NCBI GenBank assembly: GCA_937885575.1
Contig: CALABO010000016.1
Coordinates: 1-64,000 of the forward strand
DNA: 64,000 nucleotides
Reading direction: 5' to 3'
DNA from: an uncultured Pseudomonadota bacterium
GTDB lineage: Bacteria > Pseudomonadota > Alphaproteobacteria > Rs-D84
The translations under genes and the position numbers were made by a program. Under the pieces are notes generated by a model. The model ran no database searches and was not told the DNA's origin. It saw only the letters and a list, made by a program, of their open reading frames with translations. Below are positions 16,154 to 24,684 of the stretch, in pieces; position 1 is the first letter of the stretch; every line of letters starts with the position of its first letter.

Positions 16154-16501
16154 AAACTTTAACGGCCAATCGCGGATATCGGCGGGCATGGATTCGGATT
16201 CCGGTTGCCATTGAAAATCCGGCATTTTTACGCGTTTGTCACGGGTAAATTTTACACCTTCGGCCTTTAATGCCTTGTATTATTGATCAAAAAATTGTTG
16301 GCTACAAATACTGCCATCTTTGAACACAACGCGATGCCAAGGAAGATGCCAACTTTTTTTGTTATTTGATGCATAGCCCACAAAGCGCGCCATTTTCGGC
16401 CGGCCAATCATGCGCGCTATTTGACCAAATGTTGCCACGCGACCGGCAGGAATTTTCGCCACAATTTCATAAACACTTTCATTAAAACCCTTTTCCGACA
16501 T
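16151..16501 (-). pseudogene. Alkyltransferase-like (ATL) DNA-repair protein with an internal stop
   Basis: The frame from the ATG at 16501 reads 73 residues and stops (TAA, 16280-16282), but the same frame continues beyond the stop with YKALKAEGVKFTRDKRVK and MPDFQWQP to a second stop at 16151. Together the parts give the full 116-codon length and ending of ATL proteins. The active-site region is LPWHRVV, where tryptophan replaces the cysteine of MGMT; ATLs bind O6-alkylguanine and hand it to nucleotide excision repair. The stop probably arose from CAA (Q). Its ATG overlaps the stop of the upstream gene. A read error at one base is the alternative. Confidence 0.75.
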
Positions 16502-17226
16502 TAGTGTCCCCGTAAAATTCCGCGTGCAACCGCATTGCCAACCAACCTTTGCACCCGTGCATATTCGCATAGCGTGATTTTTTCCTGTAATTTATTTCCA
16601 AATTCGCGACGACGCATATTCGCGTTTAATTCCAACGGATTTTGTTTGTATAAGTTAAAGTCTTGTTGTGGTTTGATATAAAACGCCATCGAAAGGTCAC
16701 GAATATCCATATCAAGTGGACTAATTGACGGGAAAAACATATCAACGATATGGGTGCTTTCGTGCCGCAGGTCCATAAGAAAATTTATCAAATTATCATA
16801 ATACCGAAAATTCGGGTTCACATTGACCGTGCCACGCGGTGACACCGACATTTGGCCGTCGGTCACGTGCGACACGGAAATTTTTGGCACGGATTCCACC
16901 ACTTTATCGTTATACTTTTTCGCACGACCTGTTTGGGTGTCCGATTGTACGCGTTCGACAAAACGTTTGATAATGTTGCCCGCCACAGCCAATTTTTCGG
17001 GGGCCGATTTTTTCGCCCAATCGCGTGCCATATCAAAGACATTTAATTCTTCGCAAACCGACATAAAAACACCATCAACGTATTCCGCAAATTGTTCAGA
17101 TTTTGTTTTTTCGATTTTGCCGGCGATTCTACGGGCCTGTGTCACCCTATATGTATTCCATTTGGTGGGCGATTGCATTGCGTTTATGATTTCAGTGATT
17201 TGTGGTTTAGAATTTTGATTCATCAT
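16501..17226 (-). CDS. Uncharacterised protein with HExxH motif
   Basis: A 241-residue protein that I cannot assign to a family. It contains RHESTHIVDMFFP (about residues 160-172), an HExxH motif as in zinc metallopeptidases; a third metal ligand is not obvious, though E/N residues in NPLELNANMRRREF about 40 residues later might serve. No signal peptide, so it is probably cytoplasmic. AGAGGTG lies before the ATG at 17226, so the first ATG eight codons upstream was not used. It is translationally coupled to the ATL pseudogene (TAATG overlap). Confidence 0.6.
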   Translation of the reverse strand: MMNQNSKPQITEIINAMQSPTKWNTYRVTQARRIAGKIEKTKSEQFAEYVDGVFMSVCEELNVFDMARDWAKKSAPEKLAVAGNIIKRFVERVQSDTQTGRAKKYNDKVVESVPKISVSHVTDGQMSVSPRGTVNVNPNFRYYDNLINFLMDLRHESTHIVDMFFPSISPLDMDIRDLSMAFYIKPQQDFNLYKQNPLELNANMRRREFGNKLQEKITLCEYARVQRLVGNAVARGILRGH

Positions 17227-17345
17227 GATAACACCTCTTGGCTCTGACATATATATTATATAGGAAATGCAACATGGTTTTCAATGGGGAAAGTTGTAAA
17301 AAATCACCTTGCAAAATGTTTAGGCATGTGTATAATACCCGCACT

Positions 17346-17436
17346 GGAGATATGGCAGAGCTGGTTGAATGCGCACGACTCGAAATCGTGTATACAGGAA
17401 ACTGTATCGAGGGTTCGAATCCCCCTATCTCCGCCA
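17346..17436 (+). tRNA. tRNA-Ser (CGA)
   Basis: A class II tRNA with acceptor GGAGATA/TATCTCC, long variable arm, anticodon loop CTCGAAA and encoded CCA. A terminator-like hairpin AAAATTCGC/GCGAATTTT (17451-17473) follows. Confidence 0.97.
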
Positions 17437-17634
17437 CAATAAAATCTTAAAAAATTCGCTTTATGCGAATTTTTTTGATTTTATCGGCTACGACATGGGA
17501 TGTGTGCGAATGGCGACGCCACGCAGCACACAATACGAAGATACACAATTAGAAAAATCATAAAAACAGAGTTTTTGTCCCCACGAGTTTTTATAGATTT
17601 TTCTTATTGTGTATCGAGGGGGCTATCTCTGCCA
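17421..17634 (+). repeat. tRNA-Ser(CGA) 3'-end duplication flanking a palindromic element
   Basis: CTATCTCCGCCACAA at the tRNA end is repeated as CTATCTCTGCCACAA (copy CCA at 17632-17634), 198 bp downstream; GTATCGAGGG before it is also repeated. Between lie the tRNA terminator, a GTGTGC/GCACAC stem, and a long inverted repeat: GATACACAAT/ATTGTGTATC, AGAAAAATC/GATTTTTCT and ATAAAAAC/GTTTTTAT pair in order (about 17540-17620) into a near-perfect 28-bp stem. No gene is seen in this stretch. Confidence 0.7.
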
Positions 17635-17731
17635 CAAAAATCAAATCGTCCTTGCGACCATTTTTTATCGTGATTGGTATTGGATTGCCACCTGCAATGC
17701 AAGCACACAGTGTCGATGTGCCATCTTCTTT

Positions 17732-17911
17732 TTATTGAACGTTTTTAACCCAATCAAACAATCCTTCTTCTTTATGTTCTTGTTTGTATTTTTCTGTTTT
17801 TTTAATTAGCATTCGCATTCTTAGATTATCATATATAACAAAAGGCCATAACACTGGCAATATTACAACTATCAACCATCCCAATAATACTTCTTTTTTA
17901 TTTATGAACAT
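17732..17911 (-). CDS. Small single-span membrane protein
   Basis: A 59-residue frame, not recognised: MFINKKEVLLGWLIVVILPVLWPF gives one membrane helix, followed by a charged tail (RMLIKKTEKYKQEHKEEGL). TATAAT-like sequence lies about 25 bases before the ATG at 17911; the frame is open further upstream to 18058 but has no good start there. AT-rich compared with the genes around it. It lies downstream of the tRNA-Ser element, and a CTCCGCCATCCGCTT sequence at 18009-18023 resembles a tRNA-Ser end plus its usual flank, so the gene may be carried by a tRNA-inserted segment. Confidence 0.4.
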   Translation of the reverse strand: MFINKKEVLLGWLIVVILPVLWPFVIYDNLRMRMLIKKTEKYKQEHKEEGLFDWVKNVQ

Positions 17912-18054
17912 AATACTTACTCGTAATGTGATGATTATAATTATACCAGAATAATATATAACAATCAATATATCATCTCTCGCATATCTAATACCGTTCT
18001 TTTTTTCAACTCCGCCATCCGCTTTCGCTACAACGAAATTGGTTTCTCTGTAAT

Positions 18055-19209
18055 TCACACTTCAAAATCGTAATTTTTGATAGATTTGACGATGGCGGCA
18101 ACCAGTTTATCTTGGTGCGCGGAACTTTTTAGCAATTTTTCTTCGGCCTTGTTCGACAAATGCCCGCATTCAATCAGTGCGCCCGGCACGGTTGAACGCA
18201 ACACCGCAAGTGGCGCATGGCGAACGGCGGGGCCGGCCTGTTGCTCTATGCCTGCGCGATTAAACGCACGCGCGCAACCGTTTGCGTATTCCACACTCAT
18301 TTCCGCAACCGCATGTTGTTGCAATGACGAAAGCGCGATGCGAATATCTTTGGAAAAACTTTCAAAACCGGTCACATCAATTTTGTCAGCCGCATTTTCG
18401 GCATCCGCAAGTTTTTGCGCTTCTTCGTCCGATGCCTTTTCCGAAAGGGTATAAATTGAAAATCCCTTGACCGAACGACTTGGGTTTGCATTTGCGTGAA
18501 TTGAAAGGAACAAATCCGCGTGACGTTTTTCCGCAATTTCCGCACGTTCGTTTAATTTCAAATAATTATCATCACTGCGCGTCATATATACCGTAAAGCC
18601 GGCGTTTCTAAGTGCGCTGCGCAATTTTTGTGCGACCGACAAAACGACCGTTTTTTCCTTGGTCCCGCCCCGCCCTATGCATCCGGGATCTTTGCCACCG
18701 TGACCGGCATCAATAACGATTACATGCTTTTTTTCGGCCGGCGCAGTGGTTGTTGTGGCCGCCGCGGTCGTGGCCGCCGCAGGCGTGCCGGCAACAAAGT
18801 CCAGCACAAGTCGATAGTCATTGTCGCCGTTCGGTTCCAAAACCATAATCTGGTTCTTTGGAATTTCGGCAACTGGCTTTTTCAAATCCAATATAATGTT
18901 CACGGAATCACCAATTTGTGTCTGGGATACATTACGCACCAATGTTCCCGATGCCAATTTAGGCTTCACAGAATCATTCGCCGGCGTATTTGATAACTTT
19001 ACCGTCAATGTGTTTTCGCCATAGACCAATGTATATGACGGCCGGTTTGCCGTTTCAACGACAAAACGCGTCTTGTTTCCCGGCTGCACCCCCGTGCGCA
19101 TAGATTTAATAGAATTACGCGCTGCAAACGCCATGCGCGGAAACGCGCCCGCGACGACTATACCGATTCCGGTAATTTGCAAAATATGACGTCTGGATAC
19201 CTTCATTTC
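18055..19209 (-). CDS. N-acetylmuramoyl-L-alanine amidase, Tat-exported (AmiC type)
   Basis: Cuts the stem peptide from MurNAc to split septal peptidoglycan. The 384-residue protein starts MKVSRRHILQITGIGIVVAG, a twin-arginine signal (SRRHIL) as in AmiA/AmiC. An AMIN-type beta domain (about residues 30-130) precedes a T/A-rich linker and an Amidase_3 domain: VIDAGHGGKDPG (zinc His), ERAEIAEKRHADLFLSIHANAN (zinc His), and LIECGHLSN with the catalytic glutamate. The start at 19209 is chosen because it puts the RR motif at the N-terminus. The organism would need EnvC/NlpD-like activators, not seen here. Confidence 0.93.
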   Translation of the reverse strand, partial: EMKVSRRHILQITGIGIVVAGAFPRMAFAARNSIKSMRTGVQPGNKTRFVVETANRPSYTLVYGENTLTVKLSNTPANDSVKPKLASGTLVRNVSQTQIGDSVNIILDLKKPVAEIPKNQIMVLEPNGDNDYRLVLDFVAGTPAAATTAAATTTTAPAEKKHVIVIDAGHGGKDPGCIGRGGTKEKTVVLSVAQKLRSALRNAGFTVYMTRSDDNYLKLNERAEIAEKRHADLFLSIHANANPSRSVKGFSIYTLSEKASDEEAQKLADAENAADKIDVTGFESFSKDIRIALSSLQQHAVAEMSVEYANGCARAFNRAGIEQQAGPAVRHAPLAVLRSTVPGALIECGHLSNKAEEKLLKSSAHQDKLVAAIVKSIKNYDFEV

Positions 19210-19254
19210 GGTGGGTATTATATCAAAAAAAATTCCGCGGTGCAAGGGATGGAT

Positions 19255-19420
19255 ATCCGTCTCCGTCCGTCACCGCAAAGCGGTGCCATGACTACGCCAG
19301 GGCTTTGCCCTGGCTTGGCGTTAGTTAACCACACCCTGCCCCGCTTTTGCTATCGCTACAGCGAGGGCACCCCTCTCTAGAGGGGAACTTTATAATCACT
19401 AACACTCTCCACTAAAAACG
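19255..19420. repeat. Intergenic repeats (family A and heptamer-type)
   Basis: No gene lies between 19246 and 19469. The stretch holds a strong hairpin ACGCCAGGGC/GCCCTGG..GGCGT (19293-19321), then a family A unit with CCCCTCTCTAGAGGGG, and CACTAACACTCTCCACTAA (19397-19415). The 18 bases TCTCTAGAGGGGAACTTT at 19374-19391 are identical to 45824-45841. Confidence 0.65.
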
Positions 19421-19469
19421 TTTGCTTTTTATTTTTTCGGGTGTTATTCTGTGAACTCGTGGAAGGTTT

Positions 19470-20498
19470 ATGATGTCACAAAAGACAAAGAAATTTTTCA
19501 AAAAACTGATCGGTTATTCGGGTTTGGTGTTTTTCTGTGTTGCGGCCGGGATGCTTTGGTGGCAATTACGCAATTATTCACTGGGCGATATTGCGCGGGC
19601 GCTACTGGATATTCCATTTGTGAATTTGGTTGCAGCGTCGGTTGCATGCTTTGCGGGGTATGTCGCGTTGGCATTGTATGATTATTTGGCACTGCATTAT
19701 GTTGGCGCGGGGGGCAAGGTTTCTTGGTGGAAATGGATGTTGGCCGGGATGCTTGGGTTCGCAATAAGCAATAATGCCGGTCACGCGGTGGTGTCTGGTG
19801 GCGCAATTCGTTATCGGCTTTATACGCGGTGGCGCATTCGTGGTGGCGATATCGTTAAAATCGTGACAATCAACGGGTTCACATATTTTTTGGGTGCAAC
19901 GGCGATTGCGGTTGTGGGTTATTTCCTTATACCGCATGATATTTTTGCCGAATCGGTCGGTGCGTCGGTGGGCCTTAATACACTATTTATATTCTGTTTG
20001 GCGGCGTTGCTTGCCTATTTCGCGATTACGGTATTTTTCCGCAACAAAAGCGTTAAAATCGGGCAACTTAAATTCAATGTTCCGTCAACAAAAATGGCGT
20101 TTTTACAAACACTGCTTGGTATGACGGACAGTGTTTTGGCGGGACTGGTTCTCTATTTTTGTATGACGCCGTTTGTGCAGATTCCGTTTGGAACATTTAT
20201 CGGACTGTTCGTCGTGGCGCAAACAACCGGTGTTTTTAGCCAGGTTCCTGGCGGAATCGGGGTGTTCGAAAGTGTTTTCCTGATCGCCCTGCCCGACGAT
20301 ATTGACAAGGCAAGTATTTTCGGTGCGTTACTTGCATATCGTATAATTTACTATGTGTTGCCACTTATTGGTGTTGGTGGTTTGTTCTTTATCTATGAAC
20401 GATGGCTACGCGCGCGTATGAAGCGTTGGATTGAAGAAGCCAAGCAACGAATTCCCCATTTCCCGGGATTTTCAAAGAATAAAAACACAAACGAATAA
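19470..20498 (+). CDS. Lysylphosphatidylglycerol synthase-type membrane protein (UPF0104/YbhN-like)
   Basis: A 342-residue inner-membrane protein with about eight hydrophobic helices. It carries SNNAGHAVVSGGAIRYRLY (about residues 107-125) and QVPGGIGVFESVFL (about 256-269), the two conserved signatures of the LPG_synthase_TM family, known from MprF flippase domains and YbhN. It has no soluble aminoacyl-transfer domain, so it is more likely a lipid flippase or transport partner than an LPG synthase. GGAAGG lies before the ATG. The C-terminal tail is basic and cytoplasmic. Confidence 0.8.
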   Translation: MMSQKTKKFFKKLIGYSGLVFFCVAAGMLWWQLRNYSLGDIARALLDIPFVNLVAASVACFAGYVALALYDYLALHYVGAGGKVSWWKWMLAGMLGFAISNNAGHAVVSGGAIRYRLYTRWRIRGGDIVKIVTINGFTYFLGATAIAVVGYFLIPHDIFAESVGASVGLNTLFIFCLAALLAYFAITVFFRNKSVKIGQLKFNVPSTKMAFLQTLLGMTDSVLAGLVLYFCMTPFVQIPFGTFIGLFVVAQTTGVFSQVPGGIGVFESVFLIALPDDIDKASIFGALLAYRIIYYVLPLIGVGGLFFIYERWLRARMKRWIEEAKQRIPHFPGFSKNKNTNE

Positions 20499-20499
20499 A

Positions 20500-20699
20500 A
20501 TATCCTTGCCAAATGATTGGGGGCGTGGTAAACTTTTACCCAACGTATAATATGGGGTTGTAAAACATGTTGTTTTTATTTCCTTTGATTCGATTGGCGC
20601 TGTGTCTTATCGTGGCGTATTCCCTTGGCATGGGCTTGGACGCCCCACGGGGACGGATTAATGGCCATTTATACGCAATAAACATAAAAGGATTATCAA
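20500..20699 (+). promoter_or_regulatory. Leader region of the RNase E/G gene
   Basis: About 200 bases without a convincing gene. A TATAAT lies at 20547-20552. A GCCCC-ACG-GGGAC type hairpin occurs at 20640-20656, and AAAGGAT precedes the rne ATG. E. coli rne is autoregulated through its long leader; a similar role is possible here. A hydrophobic frame starting at 20567 runs into rne and has no ribosome site, so it was not called. Confidence 0.35.
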
Positions 20700-22505
20700 A
20701 TGTCAAAAAGGATATATGTGGACGCGGTCCACCCGGAAGAAACACGCGTTGTCGTTGTTGATTCCACCAATAATCGCGTTTCTGATTTTGACGTTGAAAC
20801 CACGACTAAACCCCAGATAAAAGGGAACATTTATCTGGCCAAGGTTATTCGGGTTGAACCGTCGCTTCAGGCCGCATTTGTTGATTACGGAACGGGGAAG
20901 AATGGTTTTTTGCCGTTTTCGGAAATTCATCCGGACTATTACCAAATAACGCCGGAACAGAAAAAGAAACTTATCGAACTTGCGCATGCGAACATCGTTG
21001 ACGATGACGAAGACCCCGATGACGAGGGGGACGAAGTCGCCGACTATGACGATCATAGTGCGGGCGAAGACAACAAAGAATTTGCAAAACGCGCACGCGA
21101 ATTCAAAATCCAAGATGTAATTAAACCAAAGCAAATCCTGCTGGTCCAAGGGGTCAAGGAAGAACGCGGACAAAAAGGCGCATCGATGACAACATATTTG
21201 TCATTGGCGGGTCGCTTTGCGGTTTTGATGCCGAATTCGCGTAAACGCAACAGTTATGGTATTTCAAAAAAGATTTCAGACCGGCCGGAACGCGCGCGTT
21301 TGCGTGAAATTTTGCACACACTTAAAATTCCAAAGGGCATGACGGTTGTTTTGCGCACGGCGGCAATGGGTGCAACGGCGGCGGAAATTTCGGCGGACTA
21401 TGATTACCTGGTGAACCTTTGGAACGAAATTCGCAAGACCACATTGGAATCGGTTGCGCCGGTGATAATTCATACCGAAGATTCACTTTTGCGCCGTGTT
21501 GTTCGCGATTTTCTTTCGGACAAAGATGATATTTTAACCATCCAAGGCGAAGAGGCGTTCGAAGCCGCAAAAAATTATTTCCAACAAATGTATGGCCACG
21601 CGCCACGGAAACAATTGGTCCTTTACAAGGATGATGCGGTGCCACTCATGGTCAAGGCCGGCGTTGAAAAACAATTGGAAGGATTGCATGGCCCGTATGT
21701 GCAATTGCCGTCCGGCGGTTCGATTGTTATAAATCAGACCGAAGCGATGGTGACGATTGATGTTAATTCTTCGCGCGCGATAAAGGAAAAAGACATTGAA
21801 CAAACCGCACTGAATACCAATTTAGAGGCGGCGGAAGAAATCGCCCTGCAACTGCGCCTGCGCGATTTGGCGGGGATTGTAGCAATTGATTTTATCGATA
21901 TGGAAGAAGAACGCAACAACCGCAAACTTGAAATGAAAATGCGCGAAATTATGAAGCATGACCGCGCCCGGACTCAGGTAGCAAAGATAAATGCTTTCGG
22001 GGTTTTGATGCTGTCGCGTCAAAGATTGCGCAGCAGTTTTATCGAATCTTCGTATGTTGCGTGTCCGCACTGTATGGGTGCCGGCGTGGTGCCAAGTATT
22101 CAGACCGCGTCGATTATTCTGTTCCGGCACTTACAGGAAAAATTGCTGGCCAAGGCGGCACAGAAAATCATCATGACCGTGCCGACCGATGTCGCGATTT
22201 ATATCCTTAATCACAAACGCGCGGAATTGAACGCGATGGAAAATGAATTTGGAACGGAAATTGTGGTTGTTGGCGATGACAGTTTGATGAACATTGACCA
22301 ATATTCGATTCAACGCGTTGCCCCGGAACAGGTAAAAACCGATGAAATCCTTATGGCGAACGCGCCGTCAACGGATGCGAAAAAGAAAAACGCGCAACAT
22401 GTAGAGGCGAAACGCACAACCATGAATGCGCCACATCGCACACGCAAACGCCAAAATCAAAAAGGTAAAAAGAAACCAAGTTTATGGCGAAAATTGGTCG
22501 GATAA
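20700..22505 (+). CDS. rne: Ribonuclease E/G
   Basis: An endoribonuclease for mRNA decay and rRNA/tRNA processing. The 601-residue protein has an N-terminal S1 domain (GNIYLAKVIRVEPSLQAAFVDYG, about 40-62). An acidic insert (DDDEDPDDEGDEV, about 100-112) interrupts this domain, as is usual in alphaproteobacterial RNase E. A 5'-sensor/RNase H region follows, then the catalytic DNase-I-like part (TIDVNSS, IAIDFIDMEEERNNRK) with the two magnesium aspartates, and a zinc-link CPHCMGAG (about 456-463). The long C-terminal degradosome scaffold is missing; only a short basic tail remains. So it resembles RNase G in length and RNase E in the acidic insert. Confidence 0.9.
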   Translation: MSKRIYVDAVHPEETRVVVVDSTNNRVSDFDVETTTKPQIKGNIYLAKVIRVEPSLQAAFVDYGTGKNGFLPFSEIHPDYYQITPEQKKKLIELAHANIVDDDEDPDDEGDEVADYDDHSAGEDNKEFAKRAREFKIQDVIKPKQILLVQGVKEERGQKGASMTTYLSLAGRFAVLMPNSRKRNSYGISKKISDRPERARLREILHTLKIPKGMTVVLRTAAMGATAAEISADYDYLVNLWNEIRKTTLESVAPVIIHTEDSLLRRVVRDFLSDKDDILTIQGEEAFEAAKNYFQQMYGHAPRKQLVLYKDDAVPLMVKAGVEKQLEGLHGPYVQLPSGGSIVINQTEAMVTIDVNSSRAIKEKDIEQTALNTNLEAAEEIALQLRLRDLAGIVAIDFIDMEEERNNRKLEMKMREIMKHDRARTQVAKINAFGVLMLSRQRLRSSFIESSYVACPHCMGAGVVPSIQTASIILFRHLQEKLLAKAAQKIIMTVPTDVAIYILNHKRAELNAMENEFGTEIVVVGDDSLMNIDQYSIQRVAPEQVKTDEILMANAPSTDAKKKNAQHVEAKRTTMNAPHRTRKRQNQKGKKKPSLWRKLVG

Positions 22506-22507
22506 AA

Positions 22508-22532
22508 AATTCCCCGTTTGGGGAATTTTTTT
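22508..22532 (+). terminator. Bidirectional terminator between rne and the lipid-transport operon
   Basis: AATTCCCC-GTTT-GGGGAATT is followed by T residues on the plus strand and A residues before it, so it can end transcripts from both convergent sides. Confidence 0.85.
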
Positions 22533-23136
22533 ACTTCAATTCACTTATCACGTCGGCGATTTTGTATGATAATTTTGCAAGCAATTTACTTTGTGTGGCG
22601 ACAATTGCGTCATAGTTCGGATAACTTGCGTCCAGTTCCGGGGTGTCCGCGGTTTGTGTCATTTTCTTTTGTGCGACTATGTCGCCACGATTGTTGGTTA
22701 ATGTCCACCATGCCGATATCGTAATTTTGCCATTGATTTCTGTTTCAAACCGGACAAAGTCCACCGACAAAATGTATTTTGCATTGCGCGCCTCAACTGA
22801 ATTTTTTGTTGGTCGCGCGCTAATGTTTTTCGCATACATATTCATATTTTCAGAAATCACAACTGGTAACGAATTCGCGGGTTCATCGATCCAACGGTCA
22901 AATTCAGAAACCATCATCATGTTCGAATTTTTGTATTTCATAACAATTTGCGGGCGGTTGATTGATTGTGGCACGGTGACATTTTCAATCGCAACGGTTG
23001 TCACATGTGCGGGCCCACGAATTTGCGACACATCGGGCGCGGTAAATGTGTAAAACCGCGCGGGTTCACTGGTCCGCCAAAGCGTGCAGGCAGAAATCGC
23101 AAATGTTGCAACAATCAAACAAATATATTTTTTCAT
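22531..23136 (-). CDS. ABC-type lipid transport auxiliary lipoprotein
   Basis: The 201-residue protein has a lipoprotein signal (MKKYICLIVATFAISAC, lipobox ISAC). Its mature part (RFYTFTAPDVSQ..., VAIENVTVPQSINRPQIVMKYKNSNMMMVSEFDRWIDEP) matches the ABC_trans_aux/PqiC-like family, outer-membrane lipoproteins that work with MCE proteins. It is the last gene of the minus-strand mla-like operon, starting 1 base after the MlaD-like stop. It likely takes the place of the missing MlaA/MlaC in passing lipid to or from the outer membrane. Confidence 0.85.
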   Translation of the reverse strand: MKKYICLIVATFAISACTLWRTSEPARFYTFTAPDVSQIRGPAHVTTVAIENVTVPQSINRPQIVMKYKNSNMMMVSEFDRWIDEPANSLPVVISENMNMYAKNISARPTKNSVEARNAKYILSVDFVRFETEINGKITISAWWTLTNNRGDIVAQKKMTQTADTPELDASYPNYDAIVATQSKLLAKLSYKIADVISELK

Positions 23137-23137
23137 T

Positions 23138-23914
23138 TTAATATCCTCCTTTTCCTTTTAATAATGCCTCTGGGTGGCGTTCCAAATAATCGCTAAGCCG
23201 GGATACCGCACGTGCGGCCTCGCTAACGTCGCGAATCATTTTGTTAAAGTCCGACATTGTTGTCGTACCGGGCCCCGCAATCGAATCCGCAAGGCGATTT
23301 ATACTAACCACCGCTTCGGTCGATTGGCGCATCAATGCCGGCATATCATCGTGCAGTTGCTGTAAAACACTGTTCACATTTGTTGATATATCTGACAATG
23401 GAATTTTTTCAAGATTTTGCGAAATTTCATCAAACATCGACGGCACAGTTGGGATTTCAATATCTTCGATTCCGTACTTTTCCGCCTGGAAACGCGGGGG
23501 ATATTTCGGATAAAAATCAAGTTCGATTGTCATTTGTCCCGTCAAAACATTTTGCGTTTGCAATTTACCTTTTAATCCGTGACCAATTAAATCGTTTATC
23601 CATTCTTTCATTTCCGAACGCGACATTTCGCCCTGCGCCGTCATACGCGGATCAATGCGGACATAGACGGGGATAACAATTTTATCTTCGTTATTTGGAA
23701 TAAGTTGTATTTTTTCCACGTGTCCAATCGGCACGCCACGAAAGTAAACATTTGAACCAACCGACAGGCCCTTGACCGAACCTTCGAAAAACAAAACCGG
23801 AGTCACATAATTGCGGTCAAACCGCCGGCCAAAAAAGAACACGACAGTTCCAATGATAATCAAAATGATTAAAAATATAAATCCGCCTATTGCGCGCCGC
23901 GATGGTTGTTTCAT
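23138..23914 (-). CDS. MCE/MlaD-family lipid-binding protein
   Basis: The 258-residue protein has one N-terminal membrane anchor (IGGFIFLIILIIIGTVVFFFG) and an MCE domain (VTPVLFFEGSVKGLSVGSNVYFRGVPIGHVEKIQLI, about residues 35-70). A periplasmic helical tail follows (EISQNLEKIPLSDISTNVNSVLQQL...), which in the family forms a hexameric channel with a central tunnel for phospholipid. The ATG overlaps the stop of the ATPase gene (AATGA). It is part of an MlaFED-like complex. Confidence 0.9.
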   Translation of the reverse strand: MKQPSRRAIGGFIFLIILIIIGTVVFFFGRRFDRNYVTPVLFFEGSVKGLSVGSNVYFRGVPIGHVEKIQLIPNNEDKIVIPVYVRIDPRMTAQGEMSRSEMKEWINDLIGHGLKGKLQTQNVLTGQMTIELDFYPKYPPRFQAEKYGIEDIEIPTVPSMFDEISQNLEKIPLSDISTNVNSVLQQLHDDMPALMRQSTEAVVSINRLADSIAGPGTTTMSDFNKMIRDVSEAARAVSRLSDYLERHPEALLKGKGGY

Positions 23915-24684
23915 TTTTTACCCCCTTTGCATTTCGTTTCACGCGTCAGAAATTGTTTAATTTCCGTGTTTTTTGTCGTCTGTAAAATCTTTTGCGGCGC
24001 ACCGTATGCAAGCACCGTTTTATTTCCGATATATACCGAATTTGTCGCTATTGACATTATTGATGACAATTCGTGCGTTACCAATACGATTGTTGTCCCA
24101 AATTTTTTGTTTATTTCAACAATCAAATCATCTAACTGCTTTGAACGAACGGGGTCAAGACCGGCGGATGGTTCATCGAAAAACAATGCACGCGGATTCA
24201 ACGCCATTGCCCGCGCAAGTGCCGCACGTTTTATCATGCCGCCACTTGCGTCCGCGGGAAAAATATTTTCGTATCCGGAAAGCCCCACAAGTTGAAGTTT
24301 TTTGTGAACTTCTTTGTTTATCTCTTTACGTGACATATTTGTTTTCATTTCCATTGGCAATGCAACATTTTCACCAAAGGTCATTGATGAAAACAACGCG
24401 CCACTTTGATACGACACCCCAAATGTTTCAATTATTTTTTCGCGCGCACGTTCCGACATTGCCCATAAATCTTGGCCGCCCACAATCACACGACCCAACA
24501 TCGGTTTATTTAGTCCAACAATCGAACGCATAATCGTGCTTTTGCCGCACCCCGACAATCCCATAATCACAAAGATATCGCCCGCGTTTATATTGAAATT
24601 CAGATTTTCCACAACGACGCGCCCGCCGTACCCCAGCGTTAGATTTTCGATACTGATAAAAGTCCCTGCACCTTTCCGCATCAT
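23911..24684 (-). CDS. ABC transporter ATPase, MlaF-like
   Basis: The 257-residue ATPase has Walker A GLSGCGKST, Q-loop region VSYQSGALFSSMTFGENVALP, signature (D)ASGGMIKRAALARA in place of LSGGQ, and Walker B RALFFDEPSAGLDP followed by the H-loop VTHEL. The signature form is typical of MlaF. The ATG at 24684 overlaps the stop of the permease gene (ATGA). It powers phospholipid movement between the membranes together with the permease and MCE protein on either side. Confidence 0.92.
   Translation of the reverse strand: MMRKGAGTFISIENLTLGYGGRVVVENLNFNINAGDIFVIMGLSGCGKSTIMRSIVGLNKPMLGRVIVGGQDLWAMSERAREKIIETFGVSYQSGALFSSMTFGENVALPMEMKTNMSRKEINKEVHKKLQLVGLSGYENIFPADASGGMIKRAALARAMALNPRALFFDEPSAGLDPVRSKQLDDLIVEINKKFGTTIVLVTHELSSIMSIATNSVYIGNKTVLAYGAPQKILQTTKNTEIKQFLTRETKCKGGKK

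Noticed and set aside
16280..16282. Stop-codon reassignment (TAA read as glutamine) to explain the ATL gene
   Set aside because: TAA is used as a normal stop in many genes of the window, including the double stop of the tmRNA tag, and prfB is present.
20567..20761. Hydrophobic 64-codon frame before rne
   Set aside because: No ribosome site, and it runs into the rne coding region in another frame.
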